Source: Euphorbia lathyris
Lineage: Eukaryota > Streptophyta > Magnoliopsida > Malpighiales > Euphorbiaceae
Assembly: GCF_963576675.1 (NCBI RefSeq)
Contig: NC_088913.1
Coordinates: 77,809,001 to 77,873,000 of the forward strand
Length of the DNA stretch: 64,000 nucleotides
Direction: 5' to 3'
Each line of letters opens with the position of its first letter. Position 1 is the first letter of the stretch. Shown piece after piece: positions 21,882 through 32,616 of this stretch. The notes below the pieces were generated by a model. The model had not been told where the DNA came from and did not search any database. It saw only the letters and a program-made list of their open reading frames with translations. The position numbers and the translations under genes are program-made.

Positions 21882-22590
21882 TGATATGGATTTTTATCTA
21901 ACGTGTTAGTTTTAATCTTAAACTAATAAAGAGGTTCTTCTCAAGTTAAATTTGAAGGAGTTAATCGCAGGTTTTACGGACTAAATTCGTAGGAAATCAA
22001 AGGTCCCTCATTATTGAAGGTCAAAACCTTAACAAAACTTCAATGAAGAAAATGATATAATTTTGCATTCGATAAAAGTTAAGTTGATTACAAAGAAAGA
22101 TATGTATTTATATTATCTTAAAACCCTAAAAACAAATTACATAAAAGGGTAAATTACATAACTAAAGGAAAGGATAACGATAGGGGTAAATTGGGGTAAG
22201 GGTAAAGGGGTGACATGGTTGCAAATAGGGAGTGACATAGGTTGTAATTAGGGAGTGACAGATTTGTGAATAGGAGGAAGCTGGAGTAAGGAGCAAGAGG
22301 CTGGTCCACAAGGCTTTTTAAGTGATTCCAAGTGGAGCATGGCAAAACCCAAGCGGAGCGTGACTTAAGTCACGCGGAGCGTTGGATTTCCACTCGGAGC
22401 GTGGATTGGCTGCTGATCCAATAAGTGTCACTTCCTCTGGATCACTCATACTCCACGCGGAGCGTGGGATTAAGTCAGGCGGAGCGTGGGACTGTTTTTG
22501 GTCCTTTACTCACTTGATTGTCTGTGTTTGATTCCTCCTCCGACTTCCCTCGCCCGGACCCGATCCTCAAGGGAGATACTCCGCACCAAA
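21882..22590 (-). mobile_element. solo LTR, diverged relative of the gag-protease element LTR
   Basis: The left edge TGATATGGATTTTTATC aligns with TGATGTAGATTGAAATC of the LTRs at 11763 and 14763. After it come similar TTTTAATC.TAAAC, CAAGTTAAATTTGAAGG and GATTACAAA blocks. The right half has six copies of ACGCGGAGCGT-like palindromes at about 22325-22490, the reverse complement of the motif in those LTRs. The right end and target duplication could not be fixed; 22590 is approximate. Confidence 0.6.
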
Positions 22591-22599
22591 ATCCACATT

Positions 22600-23021
22600 T
22601 ACAGAAAAAAGAAAATAGTAATTGCAAATATTATGACTATTATATGAAGAGAATAATAATTTGAATGCATGATTTATTATTAGATAAGCAATTGATATTA
22701 TGTCATTGATATTAGAATCTTGAATTATAATTATAATTATAGATATAATAACGGGTTTTTGGGTTAGCGCTAAAGTTGAGATTGATTATAGCAAAAGAAT
22801 GAACTAAAATTGTGTATCATCGGTCACAAATAAACTACACTGAAACACACTGAGAAAAGATATGATGATTGACTAACTAAGATTAAACATTTGAGGGATG
22901 AGAGGAGATGATGACGGTAGCTTGGGACCCATTTTTTTGTCCAAGATTTCATAATCATAATTAGGGTTTGAGTTAGGGTTATAATTATCCGTTTATAGTT
23001 GATAATTGGATCTTAACCCTA
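22600..23021. other. AT-rich intergenic DNA, no gene seen
   Basis: No recognisable features. It ends at the 8-bp target duplication of the following hAT element. Confidence 0.5.
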
Positions 23022-23029
23022 ATTACCAT

Positions 23030-23691
23030 CAGGGGGAATCTAGTATGGGGGCACTGGGGGCAGTTGCCCCCACTGACATTTATATTTTTTTTTTAAACAC
23101 ATGTATTAATTTTGAAGTTTTAGAGCTTTGTCCCCCTTCATCAATGGAGTTTATGGTTTACTGGCTCTATAATTGAAGATGAAGAATGGTTTTAAATTTA
23201 ATATTTTTTTTATTTTTTTAATTCTATTTTAAAGCAAAACGACGTCGTTTTATTTAATTAGAACTACGTTGTTTTGTTTACAACAAAAATAAAAAAAATA
23301 AAAAGTAAATATTTAAATGTAAGACTAAATAGGTCCTAAAACAAACCATCAATCTCTCTTACCCTCTTTAATCTCTTTAGTTCTTCTTCCTCAATCCCTC
23401 TTTCTTCTTAAGCCTAAATTGAAATCCCTAATCCTAGCTAAGATTAAATCAAAATCGGCAGCCAATCCCTCCGTAGTTGGATTGTTGGTCCGACACTCCA
23501 TCTCCAATCTTTGCCTCTCTGCTTTGGTATTTTTTTGCTCCTACTTGAATTTTTGATTTGATATTTTTGCTACTATTTTACTTGAACTTGAGTTTTGATC
23601 TCTGATTTTCTATAATTATTATTTTTTGGATAAACATTATTTTAGTCGTATTGTTTGCCCCCATGGGGGAGAAATCCTGGATCCGCCCCTG
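23030..23691. mobile_element. non-autonomous hAT-type element (662 bp)
   Basis: The termini are CAGGGGGAATCTAG and its near inverse CTGGATCCGCCCCTG. Both subterminal regions carry GCCCCCA / CCCCCATGGGGG words. An exact 8-bp duplication ATTACCAT flanks it (23022-23029 and 23692-23699), the length typical of the hAT superfamily. No transposase is encoded. The interior has the 16-bp palindrome AAAACGACGTCGTTTT at 23236-23251. Confidence 0.85.
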
Positions 23692-23699
23692 ATTACCAT

Positions 23700-25210
23700 A
23701 TAACCTGATCTATCTCATATTCCTTATAGGTGAATAATATTCGGCGCATATCAAATATTTCTAACATCTCTCACTCGTATGTAACGAAACAACTTCCTCC
23801 TCCTTTCTATCATTGTCATTCTAAGATGCAAATAGTTTATGCAACCGACATACAACGCGAGCTTTAGTGTTATACACTCGTTGAAGATATACAATGTCTC
23901 GATAAAGATGTGTCAAACTAGTACTATATACTCAATGGAGTTATATAGTCTTTTTGGTTGAAAACATGGATCGTAATAATTGTATGTTTTATCCTAGATT
24001 TCATATCATATTCACTGTAATCCATCGGACCTCTACACCTTTCTATTATCACAATTACACATGTTCATAATTATGTAGCTGGTGAAAGATAGAAAATTGA
24101 AGATGCGTACACATTCAAATCCTTCTCTCTTACTATAATCCTTCATAATCTAATGTGTTTGTCTAGTCAGTATCCTACAAGCTGAATTAGCTCATCTCCA
24201 TTCAGATTATCCTTCCAAGATGTTCTATATTAGATCATTCTTTGATAAATAAGTTAAGGGTATTAAGGATAAATTTGTAAAACCATTGTTTTACGATGTG
24301 AGTATCACACTAGGAAAAATTGAGATCGTGTCTTTTCCATCTTATAGTCACTAAGCACATATGATATGAAACCATGTGTTAGTGTTATGGTGTTTTATTG
24401 TTTGCCATTTACATTACACATAATTCTTATATACAAATGTTGTGTAGCCTTTATATATATCATCTTGATCTTTACTAAAATCACTTTTGTAATTCATGCA
24501 AGGCGACCTCTATTGTTAAACAGGCTTTATATTTGTTTAAAAACATACTCATCCTTCCATTTATCATTATTTGATAAATTAAGGGTAAACACTCGTGCGA
24601 GTGAGATATTTATTTGTCTGGCATACTCAACAGTAATAACAACAACTATGAATGAATAGTATGCACTCGTGTATTGTATATATTCAAACTTTATTGATAA
24701 GTCTGAAGTTTACGTATTATTGCATGCATCTTCACGTTTATATTTATGCATTTAGCTTAGTTTATTTAATGTTTTGGAAAGATTTCACATGGTTTTTTAT
24801 GATTTGAACAGAAATAGATTAAATACGAATGACAGTCTACAATACAAAGAAATATCATCAAGAAACGAGCAAAAACAAGAAAAAAAAAGTTTGAATTAGG
24901 ACAAAAACGACTGTCACATTCGTGACCCTCCTGTCACGTTCGTGACATGCCTTTAAAATCACTATGGTTTACATAATTTTATTTAAACATTGATCAATTC
25001 TCTATATATTATACATGTTATAAATACTATATTACCCGTTTAATATAAAATGTAAAACTCTAGACAATTTTGTAATGATATATAATTTAATTTGTTGGTA
25101 AAAAAATATCTAATTTAATTACTTTGATTATTTAAATTATTTTTATTATAGACGGATACTATATTTTAATTTTTTAATTTATTGATATATTAATATAAAA
25201 TACTCATTTC
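23700..25210. other. AT-rich intergenic DNA with a pair of dyads
   Basis: No gene was recognised; the 97-codon frame at 24366-24659 has no known domain. At 24913-24926 and 24933-24946 lie two copies of GTCAC(A/G)TTCGTGAC. Similar dyads occur in some plant gypsy LTRs, so an old LTR remnant is possible. Confidence 0.4.
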
Positions 25211-25212
25211 TA

Positions 25213-25474
25213 CTACCTCCGTTTCATATTACATGTCTTTCTAGAGATTCTTTTTTGTTTCATATTACATGTCATTTTATATGATCAGTACACATTAAGT
25301 CATCATTTTTTCTGCTATAAAACGCGGGTTTACGAAAATTAATTAGCATTATGAACTTATTATACAATAAATAAATATTAGAATCAATAAATAAGAGACA
25401 GTAATGTCTTTTTTCTAATATCCTTAATTTCTGTATAACTCTCTAAAAAGTCATGTAATATGAAACGGAGGGAG
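25213..25474. mobile_element. Stowaway-type MITE (262 bp)
   Basis: The left end CTACCTCCGTTTCATATTAC and right end GTAATATGAAACGGAGGGAG are inverted repeats matching the classic Stowaway CTCCCTCCGTTTC terminus. TA dinucleotides flank it (25211-25212 and 25475-25476), as expected for Tc1/mariner insertion. It has no coding capacity. Confidence 0.92.
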
Positions 25475-25476
25475 TA

Positions 25477-26264
25477 TCATTTTATTCAATCAAATAATTT
25501 ATTATATCTTAGTTACCAAGGAGCTAAAAATTAACGGCTCACAATATATTCATAACAATAGTATTTATCAAATCCGTGATTTTTTTACGTAGTCAGTAAC
25601 AAATCAGTTACCTTTAATCTAAGTTTATTAGGATTTTAAAATGTAAATTAAAACATCTTACAATATAGATCTAATAAATCTAGATTGAACAGTAATTAAT
25701 CAAAATTACTTAGTATTCACTGTTTATGCTTTTTGTAGTCATTTTTGTTCCATGGCAGATTTTGTAAGATATTTTACCTTTTTTTTGTTGTATTTGTTTT
25801 TTCATATCTAATGAAAATATATACATTTTCATAAAAAAAAAAAAAAAAATCACCGCAAATTAAGCATCCTAAATATAGGATTGGAGAATTTAGTATATAT
25901 AGTTTCAAAAAGGCTTGACTATATATTATTCAAACAACAACTATCGTTTTAATCTCTAAGAATATAGACATTTTGCTATAAAATTTTGGCATTTTCTACA
26001 TTAATGCTTAAAAGTTTTGGGTTTTCTTTTATATATTTGTTTAGGATAAATTTGTTGACCGGCAATTCCTTTCTGCATCATACAAGATATGTTAAATCAA
26101 ACTATAATGAACAAAATATATATTATCCTAATTATGTAGTTTATAATTATTATTTTATAATTATTGTTATTGATGGTATAGTTGTTATATATCCTATTTA
26201 GGTTTAATGATAAAATGGAAATGATTTACAGGTAGCTTAAAAGGCTTCTTAATTTCACATAAAG
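25477..26264. other. AT-rich intergenic DNA, no gene seen
   Basis: It includes a poly(A) run at 25833-25849 and very AT-rich sequence up to the LINE tail. No coding similarity was recognised. Confidence 0.5.
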
Positions 26265-27257
26265 TTTTTTTTTTTTTGGTAGAAAAGGAAAAGAAAAACG
26301 AACAACAACAAACTACACAGGAATTAGCTTAGGGAAGCTAACCCCAATCCTATCTTCTAAGAGAAGAGGAGAGATGAAACTAGGGGAAACAGGAAGGGTA
26401 GTAACGCCTAACGTCCCTTCATGGCCCGCCGCCGCCAAGCGATCAGCAACACGATTCTGCTCTCTAAAAATGTGTCTGAACTCTACGAACTCAAAGGAGG
26501 AGCAAAGCCTTTTAATAGCTTTGATGAGGTTGCGACTGTTAAGACCCATAGAATGATTCTCAGAAATCATTTTGATTGCTTTCAAATTATCAGACTCCAC
26601 AGAGAGCCTCTTAACACCCAGCCTTTAAGCAAGATTGATTCCAGTAAGAATAGCCCAGAGCTCCGCAGAAAAGGAAGAACTCAACCCTAAATTCTGGGAG
26701 AACCCAGAAAGCCAGGCGCCCCCTGCATCTCTAAGCACACCTCCAGCCGCAATCTTACCGTTACTGAGGCAGGAACCATCAGTATTCAGCTTCACAACCC
26801 CCTCTCTTGGCCTGCTCCATCCTACGAGATGGACATCACAACACTGAGAGGCTCTGGCAAGGGACTCTCCTTTGAAACTATCGATAATAGAGAAAAGTTT
26901 TTTCGAGAAGAAATCAGCTAAGTTTGTCATAAAAACAGTTTTATCTTCAAAAATCTCCTCGTTTCTCTATTTCCAAACTTGGTGACAGATAATAGCAAAG
27001 AAAATGTCACCATGCTCCATGTATGGAAGCAACTTTCCTCTAACACCATCAGAGAACCAGTCGACCTCAGAATGTGCCATGAAGGAAGAGAAAATATGGT
27101 GTGGGAGAATTTTCCTCCAAACCTCTTTACTATTAGAGCAATCTCTAAGAGCATGGCACAAAGTCTCAACATGGCCTCTGCATCTACTGCAAGCTCCAGA
27201 ATCAGCCAAGTGCCTTCTGTGCCTATCCGAATAAAGCAATTCCATTAACACCCGCAA
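26265..27257 (-). mobile_element. 5'-truncated L1-type LINE, copy 1
   Basis: On the minus strand it runs from about 27257 to a 13-base poly(A) at 26265-26277. It keeps only the 3' part of ORF2: the zinc-binding region C-terminal to RT and the RNase H domain. The same family is present at 27974-28202, 33911-35119 and 46541-46992. A clear target duplication was not found; a Mutator-like MITE sits 12 bp from the 5' end. Confidence 0.85.
26313..27257 (-). pseudogene. LINE ORF2 C-terminus (zf-RVT and RNase H), two stops
   Basis: A single frame reads CSRCRGHVETLCHALRDC (zinc-binding region, about 27190-27140), then a TAG at 26967-26969 where sister copies have W. RNase H follows with motifs KLNTDGSC (first catalytic Asp), SFSAELWAI (catalytic Glu), VESDN (catalytic Asp) and FREQNRVADRLA (C-terminal motif). 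A TAA at 26625-26627 lies between the Glu and second Asp motifs. It ends at 26313 close to the poly(A). RNase H at this place is characteristic of some plant L1 elements. The copy is dead but young enough to keep one frame throughout. Confidence 0.85.
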
Positions 27258-27268
27258 ATTATATTACA

Positions 27269-27811
27269 GGCCTAATACATTATCCAAAATAATAGATTGG
27301 CTCCCTAAATTTTATAAGTGTCTCACATGTTCTCTAAACTTGCTTATTTCGTATCACTAGCTCTCTAAACTTGTCAATAAAAGTAGATTAGCTCCCTGAA
27401 CTTTGCAGATGTCTCACCAACTTCCCAAACTTGCTTATTCTGTAACAATTAAATACAAAAACCATAATACTAACTCTCGATACTCATCTAATGTCTCAAA
27501 CCTGCAACACTAACTCTTATAATAGGTTGAAAAGTAGGAAAAGCGAAAAAATTACCTTTCGAATAGATGAAAATGTATTTTTAAAATTTATGTTTAATAA
27601 GTTTTTGTATTTAGTTGTTACAGAATAAGCAAGTTTAGGGAGTTGGTGAGATACTTGCAAAGTTCAGGGAGCTAATCCACTTTTATGGACAAGTTTAGGA
27701 AGTTATTGATACGAAATAAGCAAGTTTAGGGAGCTGGTGAGACACTTACAAAGTTCAGGGAGCCAATCTACTATTTTGGACAAGTTCAACGAGCTGGTAA
27801 TGTATTAAACC
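27269..27811. mobile_element. Mutator-like long-TIR MITE (543 bp)
   Basis: The two arms of about 180-220 bp are inverted copies: the left starts GGCCTAATACATTATCC and the right ends TAATGTATTAAACC. Each contains AGCTCCCTGAACTTTGCA-type blocks. An exact 9-bp duplication TATATTACA flanks it (27260-27268 and 27812-27820), the usual length for the Mutator superfamily. It has no transposase. The RNA would fold into a long hairpin. Confidence 0.88.
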
Positions 27812-27973
27812 TATATTACATGATCAACTAAATCAAGCAATTAAGTAATGCATTTAAATATTAGAAAAAATAATGCATTTAAAAAATTTAAAACACCATT
27901 TTCTGCAACTGGTTTTCAACGTTAATATTTATGAAATAAAATTGAAAATTTACACGGAACAAAATGAGTATCT

Positions 27974-28202
27974 TTTTTTTTTTGTAAGAAAGGAAAGGAA
28001 AAAAAACAAAATCAACAAAAAACCTACACCGGGATCAGTCTAGGAAGGCTGACCCCAATCCTATCCTCTAGGAGAGAAGGCAAAAGAAAAGAATGAGGAA
28101 CAGAGAGGGTAGAAACACCTAACATTCTCTCATGCCCAACAGCTGCTAAGCGATCCGCCACGCGGTTTTGCTCCCTAAAAATATGGTCTGATTGCAATAT
28201 TT
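27974..28202 (-). mobile_element. 5'-truncated L1-type LINE, copy 2
   Basis: The poly(A) (T run about 27973-27982 on the plus strand) is followed on the minus strand by the last 54 codons of ORF2, from HIFREQNRVADRLA to a stop at 28024. A 14-bp duplication CAAAATGAGTATCT flanks it (27960-27973 and 28203-28216). At the 5' junction about 17 bases (28186-28202) are not LINE sequence; they copy nearby flanking words. Confidence 0.88.
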
Positions 28203-28298
28203 CAAAATGAGTATCTACATTTGATAACAATATTTCAAAATATTATTTATACTCCTAAATTGCAATGGTCTGATTAGCTATAAATACATATATATGTA

Positions 28299-28449
28299 GG
28301 TGTTCGCTATGATTACTTTGTTTTTTACAAAGTACCGTTACTTGGTGTGGTTTTCACCATTGGATGATGGAGCATAAAATTCATCCAATGGTGAAAACCA
28401 CACCAAGTAACGGTACTTTGTAAAAAACAAAATAACCATAGCGGACACC
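28299..28449. repeat. near-perfect hairpin (69-bp arms, 13-bp loop)
   Basis: The left arm 28299-28367 and right arm 28381-28449 are inverse copies with only three mismatches, all near the outer ends. The inner 50 bp, including ACCGTTACTTGGTGTGG, is perfect. It is probably a young foldback MITE. No target duplication could be fixed. Confidence 0.85.
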
Positions 28450-28459
28450 CAAAAGTAGG

Positions 28460-28515
28460 TTAAGTTTAATTCAGCTATGTTCACATGCACTTTAATGACC
28501 AAATGAATTTGGTCA
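28460..28515 (+). repeat. MITE end fragment related to 32419-32604
   Basis: TTCACATGCACTTTAATGACCAAATGAATTTGGTCA followed by CCGTTAGATCT parallels TTTACATGTACCTTGAATGATCAAATAAATTTGGTCATTTACTGTTAGATCT at about 32433-32485. Confidence 0.55.
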
Positions 28516-28518
28516 ATC

Positions 28519-28576
28519 ACCGTTAGATCTATATTAAAAGGAAATTAACCGTTAGATCTATATTAAAAGGAAATTA
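28519..28576 (+). repeat. 29-bp tandem duplication
   Basis: Two exact copies of a 29-bp unit beginning ACCGTTAGATCTATATT lie at 28519-28547 and 28548-28576. Confidence 0.95.
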
Positions 28577-30194
28577 AGTACATAACAAAGAGAAAATGGA
28601 CCATAATTATGACACTAATTAAGCATTAGTTATGTGATTAGTTGACGAGACAAGTTAGATGATGTAATTAAGAGTGCATTTCACACTCTACGGAAGCTAA
28701 CAATTAATAAAAATTAAAATTAAAACTACTACTGCCTTGAACATCAAATTTGACATTTAGTAAAGAGCTTATTAGTAAAATTAGAGGTTTAAACAATTAT
28801 AAAGGTTTTGACTAGTCAAATCTCTAATAGTGGTATTGAGTGAAAAGATATTTGTAGAGTTTATTGTGTCCAAAAAGATAATTTGGAAAATGCTAGTTTT
28901 ATAAGTTTTTTCCATTAGTTTATGGTTCCATCTCTTTTGAACGACATTTGTTACCCTCAGTTACTAACCTTTAATCCCAAATAAAGGTTTTAGCATTTCC
29001 TTATTTGTCATTTTACACAAACAGCTATTAAAAATCAGCTAAGTTTTACAAAACAAATTTACACAACCAAATAGTCAAATCAGCTAACCAAAAAAATAAT
29101 TAGTTAACATCTTATGAAATCAGCTAACAGTTATTTGCTAAATAGTGTCACTATAATTGTAAAAATCCTCTAGAAGGTATAGATAGGTTTGTAGAGAATC
29201 TAGTTAAAGAGAACAGAATAGCAATAATAAGAGTAATATTGCATGAGAACTAAAATTTTACATTTTGAGGGAGTGAAACCCTTAATATGGAAGTAGAGAT
29301 TTATATTCTGAAGAAGAATAAACTAACTCTAATCTATTTAAAAAAATCATTAAAAATGAAGGATAAGAAAATTATACATGCCCAAGATTTCATCATATCT
29401 CTTCCTCTTTGCGGGGTCTAAATTATGGATAATACTTTTGAAGCTATCATGAGAAACATTTTGAACAACACACCCATCCCGACTCCTCTAGAGGTTGTGG
29501 TTCATGAATTTGTTGTGATCCATATGAAAACTTCAATGTATATCATCCTATTTCTAACGTCCACGTTTAGCCCGGACAGCCTCCTCACCGCAGAGAACCG
29601 GTTTCTCTCAACACCAAGGGAAAACAAAAATGGATGAGGTATTTATCATGCCCTTGCCACTAGACATTCCACCCTTATTTTTCTTCCTAAATATCGGCTC
29701 ATTCTTTTGTAGGGATTTTCTCCTTCAGACCTATATATGGGTTTGTGGCAGACATTTATGATTCGAACATTGATAGAGACGTTTTATCTCTATCTTTTTA
29801 TGTCTTTTACGTGTAATTAAGTAAATAAATTGTCTTAATGCTTTAATTCATGCACTTTTGAATAAATCAACAAATAATAAGTGTTTCACTTACTTTCATT
29901 AAATTTCAGTCAATTTCAATTGTTTTCTATTGATAATAAAACAACAAATAGAAACAAATAATCACGAGGCTAATGATCTTATCTTACAGGCTTGAGAAGC
30001 GTTCATGTAGACAACATGTGAATGAACGAAAAAGAGATGAAATCACACAAAGAAAATCCAACATAAAAAAAATAAAGAACACGTCGTGTGGAAGCAATAA
30101 TTCATCGTATGAACAATCCCACACAGCGTGTGAGTAAGGATAATGGTGGCTTAGGTTACCAAGACTTGTATGATTAAAACATTTATTTGCTTAG
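28577..30194. other. AT-rich intergenic DNA, no gene seen
   Basis: No domain was recognised. Around 29400-29760 and 30060-30130 the composition is more balanced and could be element-derived, but nothing supports a call. Confidence 0.45.
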
Positions 30195-30473
30195 TGATAA
30201 GGATTATGGGCCAAGACACATAAGCCCAACAAGGCACTAGGCCAAGACTCGATGGGCCGAGGCCTATTAGCCCACAGTAGCACCTTGGAGTTCTATAAAA
30301 AGACCCCTAACACCCAATTGCAAGGTCTGCCACATTCTCTCTCTACTTTATTATTCTACTTTCTCTCTCCCTATCTGATTACTAACTTGATCGTTGGAGT
30401 GTTCCTAGGGACCATTCCTACTACAAGGACGGAAGAAGCTCCAAAGATCGCTTGTTACCCACATCTCCATTAT
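30195..30473 (+). repeat. gypsy LTR 3' part with TATA box
   Basis: A TATA-like CTATAAAAAG at 30293-30302 is followed by ACTTGATCGTTGGAGTGTTCC, the characteristic LTR-end wording of Tat-type elements, and then by a primer-site-like sequence at 30473. The left limit (TGATAAGG at 30195) is a guess. Confidence 0.55.
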
Positions 30474-30492
30474 TTGGTGCGGTGAACGTAGA
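30473..30492 (+). other. putative primer-binding site
   Basis: TTTGGTGCGGTGAACGTAG follows the LTR end and matches the site at 132-150 of the first Tat-like element. Confidence 0.6.
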
Positions 30493-30571
30493 GAGCAAGT
30501 GATCTTTACAGTCCCGCAAACATCCATAAGAAATGATGAATCCACAAGTAATTACCCATATGAAATAGACG

Positions 30572-31650
30572 ATGGTCCCGGCAACTGGAACCTCTAGCAC
30601 TAGGCAGGAAGAACTGCCTCTAAGCCCCATGGTGGCGCTACTAGACCTAACCCCCCTACTCATACAGGTTGAGCCGGAGGAAGAGGAAGCCAGTACCACC
30701 GCCTAGTTGGTCAACATCATATAGAGTTTCCAAGCCATGCCAACCGTTTAAACCGCGACACAAATGAAAATCATCGAATAGCATAGAAGCCTGTAAAAAG
30801 AAAACTTGAAGATCTAGCAATTCCTCAAGAGCATAACCGGTGTGACCGAATAATTTTTATCCATGGCTCCTCGAACATGGTGGAGCCAGAAACTATACAA
30901 CCACCCGCTCCACCTCAGAGTCCCATAAACACTTCCGGAGGGTTGGCACCCATATGCAGACTAGTCGCCTAAAATCTGGCCCCACGGAAAGTGGAGGACT
31001 TGCTAGAATCCAAAATATAGTGTTTCCTCGACAAGCGGGCTCTGGGCAGAGTCATGGGAGAGAACGTCACCTCTAGGAAGACACATATGGTTCATCGGAT
31101 CATCGATACTCACTTTCTAAGAGATTGGAAAGCCCCCCGCCTAGCCTGCTACTCGAGGATTGATGACCACCTCGCAGTCGTCATATGGTCTTACAAGACA
31201 ACTCCACACACGACAATAGGAAAAACCCCTTTTTCTCTAACATACGGGGTAGAGGAAATGGAACCCACATAGGTCATCCTCCAACCCCCCCCCCCCCCCC
31301 CCCCCTCCACCCGATACTAAACTTAAGCGAAAGCACAAATGAGGAAGCCTTAGCGAACGCACAAGATATATTGAAGGAAGATCTGCTCAATGCGCTCCTC
31401 ACCATTACCTCTCACAAACATACCATAGCTCGGTACCACAACAAGCGTCTCTGGCCTCGGAGCTTCGCAGTTGGAGACCTAGCTTGAGGGACGCCACAAC
31501 TTCCCAATCATATTTTGCTAAAGTCAAACTCGATCAGAATTAGGAAGGCTCCTATCAGGTCGTAATGAACCTCCATAATAGAGCATATAAGTTGGCACAT
31601 CTATCGTGCGAACCACTAAACAACCCTAATTTGGTTCAAAAACATGATTT
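30572..31650 (+). pseudogene. Tat-like gag start joined to integrase C-terminus
   Basis: From 30572 a gag-like start (ATGGTCCCGGCAACTGG) runs into frames with stops. From about 31030 the sequence switches to Tat-type integrase. It reads IWSYKTTPHTTIGKTPFSLTYG (31170-31240), then in another frame TNEEALANAQDILKEDLLNA and ARYHNKRLWPRSFAVGDL (31340-31485), and then EGSYQV...AYKLAHL. Protease, RT and RNase H are missing, so a large internal deletion is implied. A run of about 22 C at 31284-31305 breaks the frame. Confidence 0.75.
31284..31305 (+). repeat. poly(C) homopolymer
   Basis: About 22 consecutive C lie inside the integrase remnant. Its length is likely unstable and prone to sequencing error. 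Confidence 0.9.
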
Positions 31651-31654
31651 TTCT

Positions 31655-31850
31655 TTTAAACTTATAAAGTGTCTCGTTAACCCTTTAACTTACTTACAGT
31701 GACATATTGGCTACTGAACTTGTTTACAGTGATTTATGGACCTCTATACTTCTTAAAGTGATATATGTTTCATTTTATTCAAATCCTCTCTTGCTCTTCC
31801 ACATACAATTAAAGAGTTAATGATGTCACTTTAAGCAAGTTCATGAGCTA
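31655..31850 (+). repeat. dispersed repeat pair, copy 1
   Basis: It shares with 32125-32335 the order CTACTGAACTTG, GTGAT.TA, AGTGATATATG.TTCATTTTATT, CAAATCC..TTTTG.TCTTCCACAT, then CACTTTAAGCAAGTTCA. Both are probably the same decayed transposon family. Confidence 0.55.
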
Positions 31851-32124
31851 ACAAAAAAAAATATAACTTTAGAGGTTCTAAGCTAAGTTTAGTGGACTAT
31901 TAATTTATTAAGTAAAAACAAAATAGTTATATACTCATGAGATAGCGAAAGTAAATTACAAGTCCTGATTAAATTTTTCTTTTGTTAGAAGTCTTAATTA
32001 ACTATTATATTATTAAGTCAGTTTCATAATTAAATCTTGCTTCATAATGCATGAAGAATTTCCTTAACTTGGTAAAAAAAAAAAAAAAAGTTAGTTGATC
32101 TCGTGAATGTACATATTATCATGT

Positions 32125-32335
32125 TAGTCTTCTAAATATGTTTAAAGTAATCTATTAGCGATTTTAATTTGTTTTAAGTGATCTATTGACCTACTGAACT
32201 TGATTATAATGATCTACTGGCCTTTGAATATGATTAAAGTTATATATCCATTTTATTTGTCCAAATCCAATTTTGTTCTTCCACATGGACTTACGGAACT
32301 AAATACATCACTTTAAGCAAGTTCAGAAAACCAAT
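32125..32335 (+). repeat. dispersed repeat pair, copy 2
   Basis: Direct-orientation partner of 31655-31850. The stretch between them (31851-32124) has no other feature apart from an A run at 32074-32088. Confidence 0.55.
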
Positions 32336-32418
32336 CAATTTTTTGAACCAATATCAGAAGCATCTAACATATTAAGCCTTAAATCTTTAACCATTCAGAA
32401 ATAGTTGTATATATTAGA

Positions 32419-32604
32419 AAACTATAGTAGCGTTTACATGTACCTTGAATGATCAAATAAATTTGGTCATTTACTGTTAGATCTGCGTTCATTTCATTCC
32501 ACGATGATGATTGAAAACATCCTAATGTATAGATTTAATGAGTTTAGATCGATCAAATTCATTTGATCATTTAGAGTCCAGATAAACACTACAGTAGAAA
32601 ACTA
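32419..32604. mobile_element. short MITE with imperfect TIRs
   Basis: The left CTATAGTAGCGTTTACATG...GATCAAATAAATTTG and the right, read inverted, CTACTGTAGTGTTTATCTG...GATCAAATGAATTTG, are inverted copies of about 50 bp. A related end lies at 28460-28515. The target duplication was not resolved. Confidence 0.6.
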
Positions 32605-32616
32605 CATGGGGTCTTA

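Noticed and set aside
22960..23020. Telomere-like repeats (TTAGGGTT-type words)
   Set aside because: Only a few isolated GTTAGGGTT/AACCCTAA words occur, with no tandem array of the plant 7-bp unit.
24366..24659. 97-codon open frame as a small host gene
   Set aside because: No recognisable domain, AT-driven composition, and no supporting promoter or neighbour.
26374..26847. Plus-strand open frames opposite LINE copy 1
   Set aside because: They are shadows of the minus-strand RNase H frame, which has all expected motifs.
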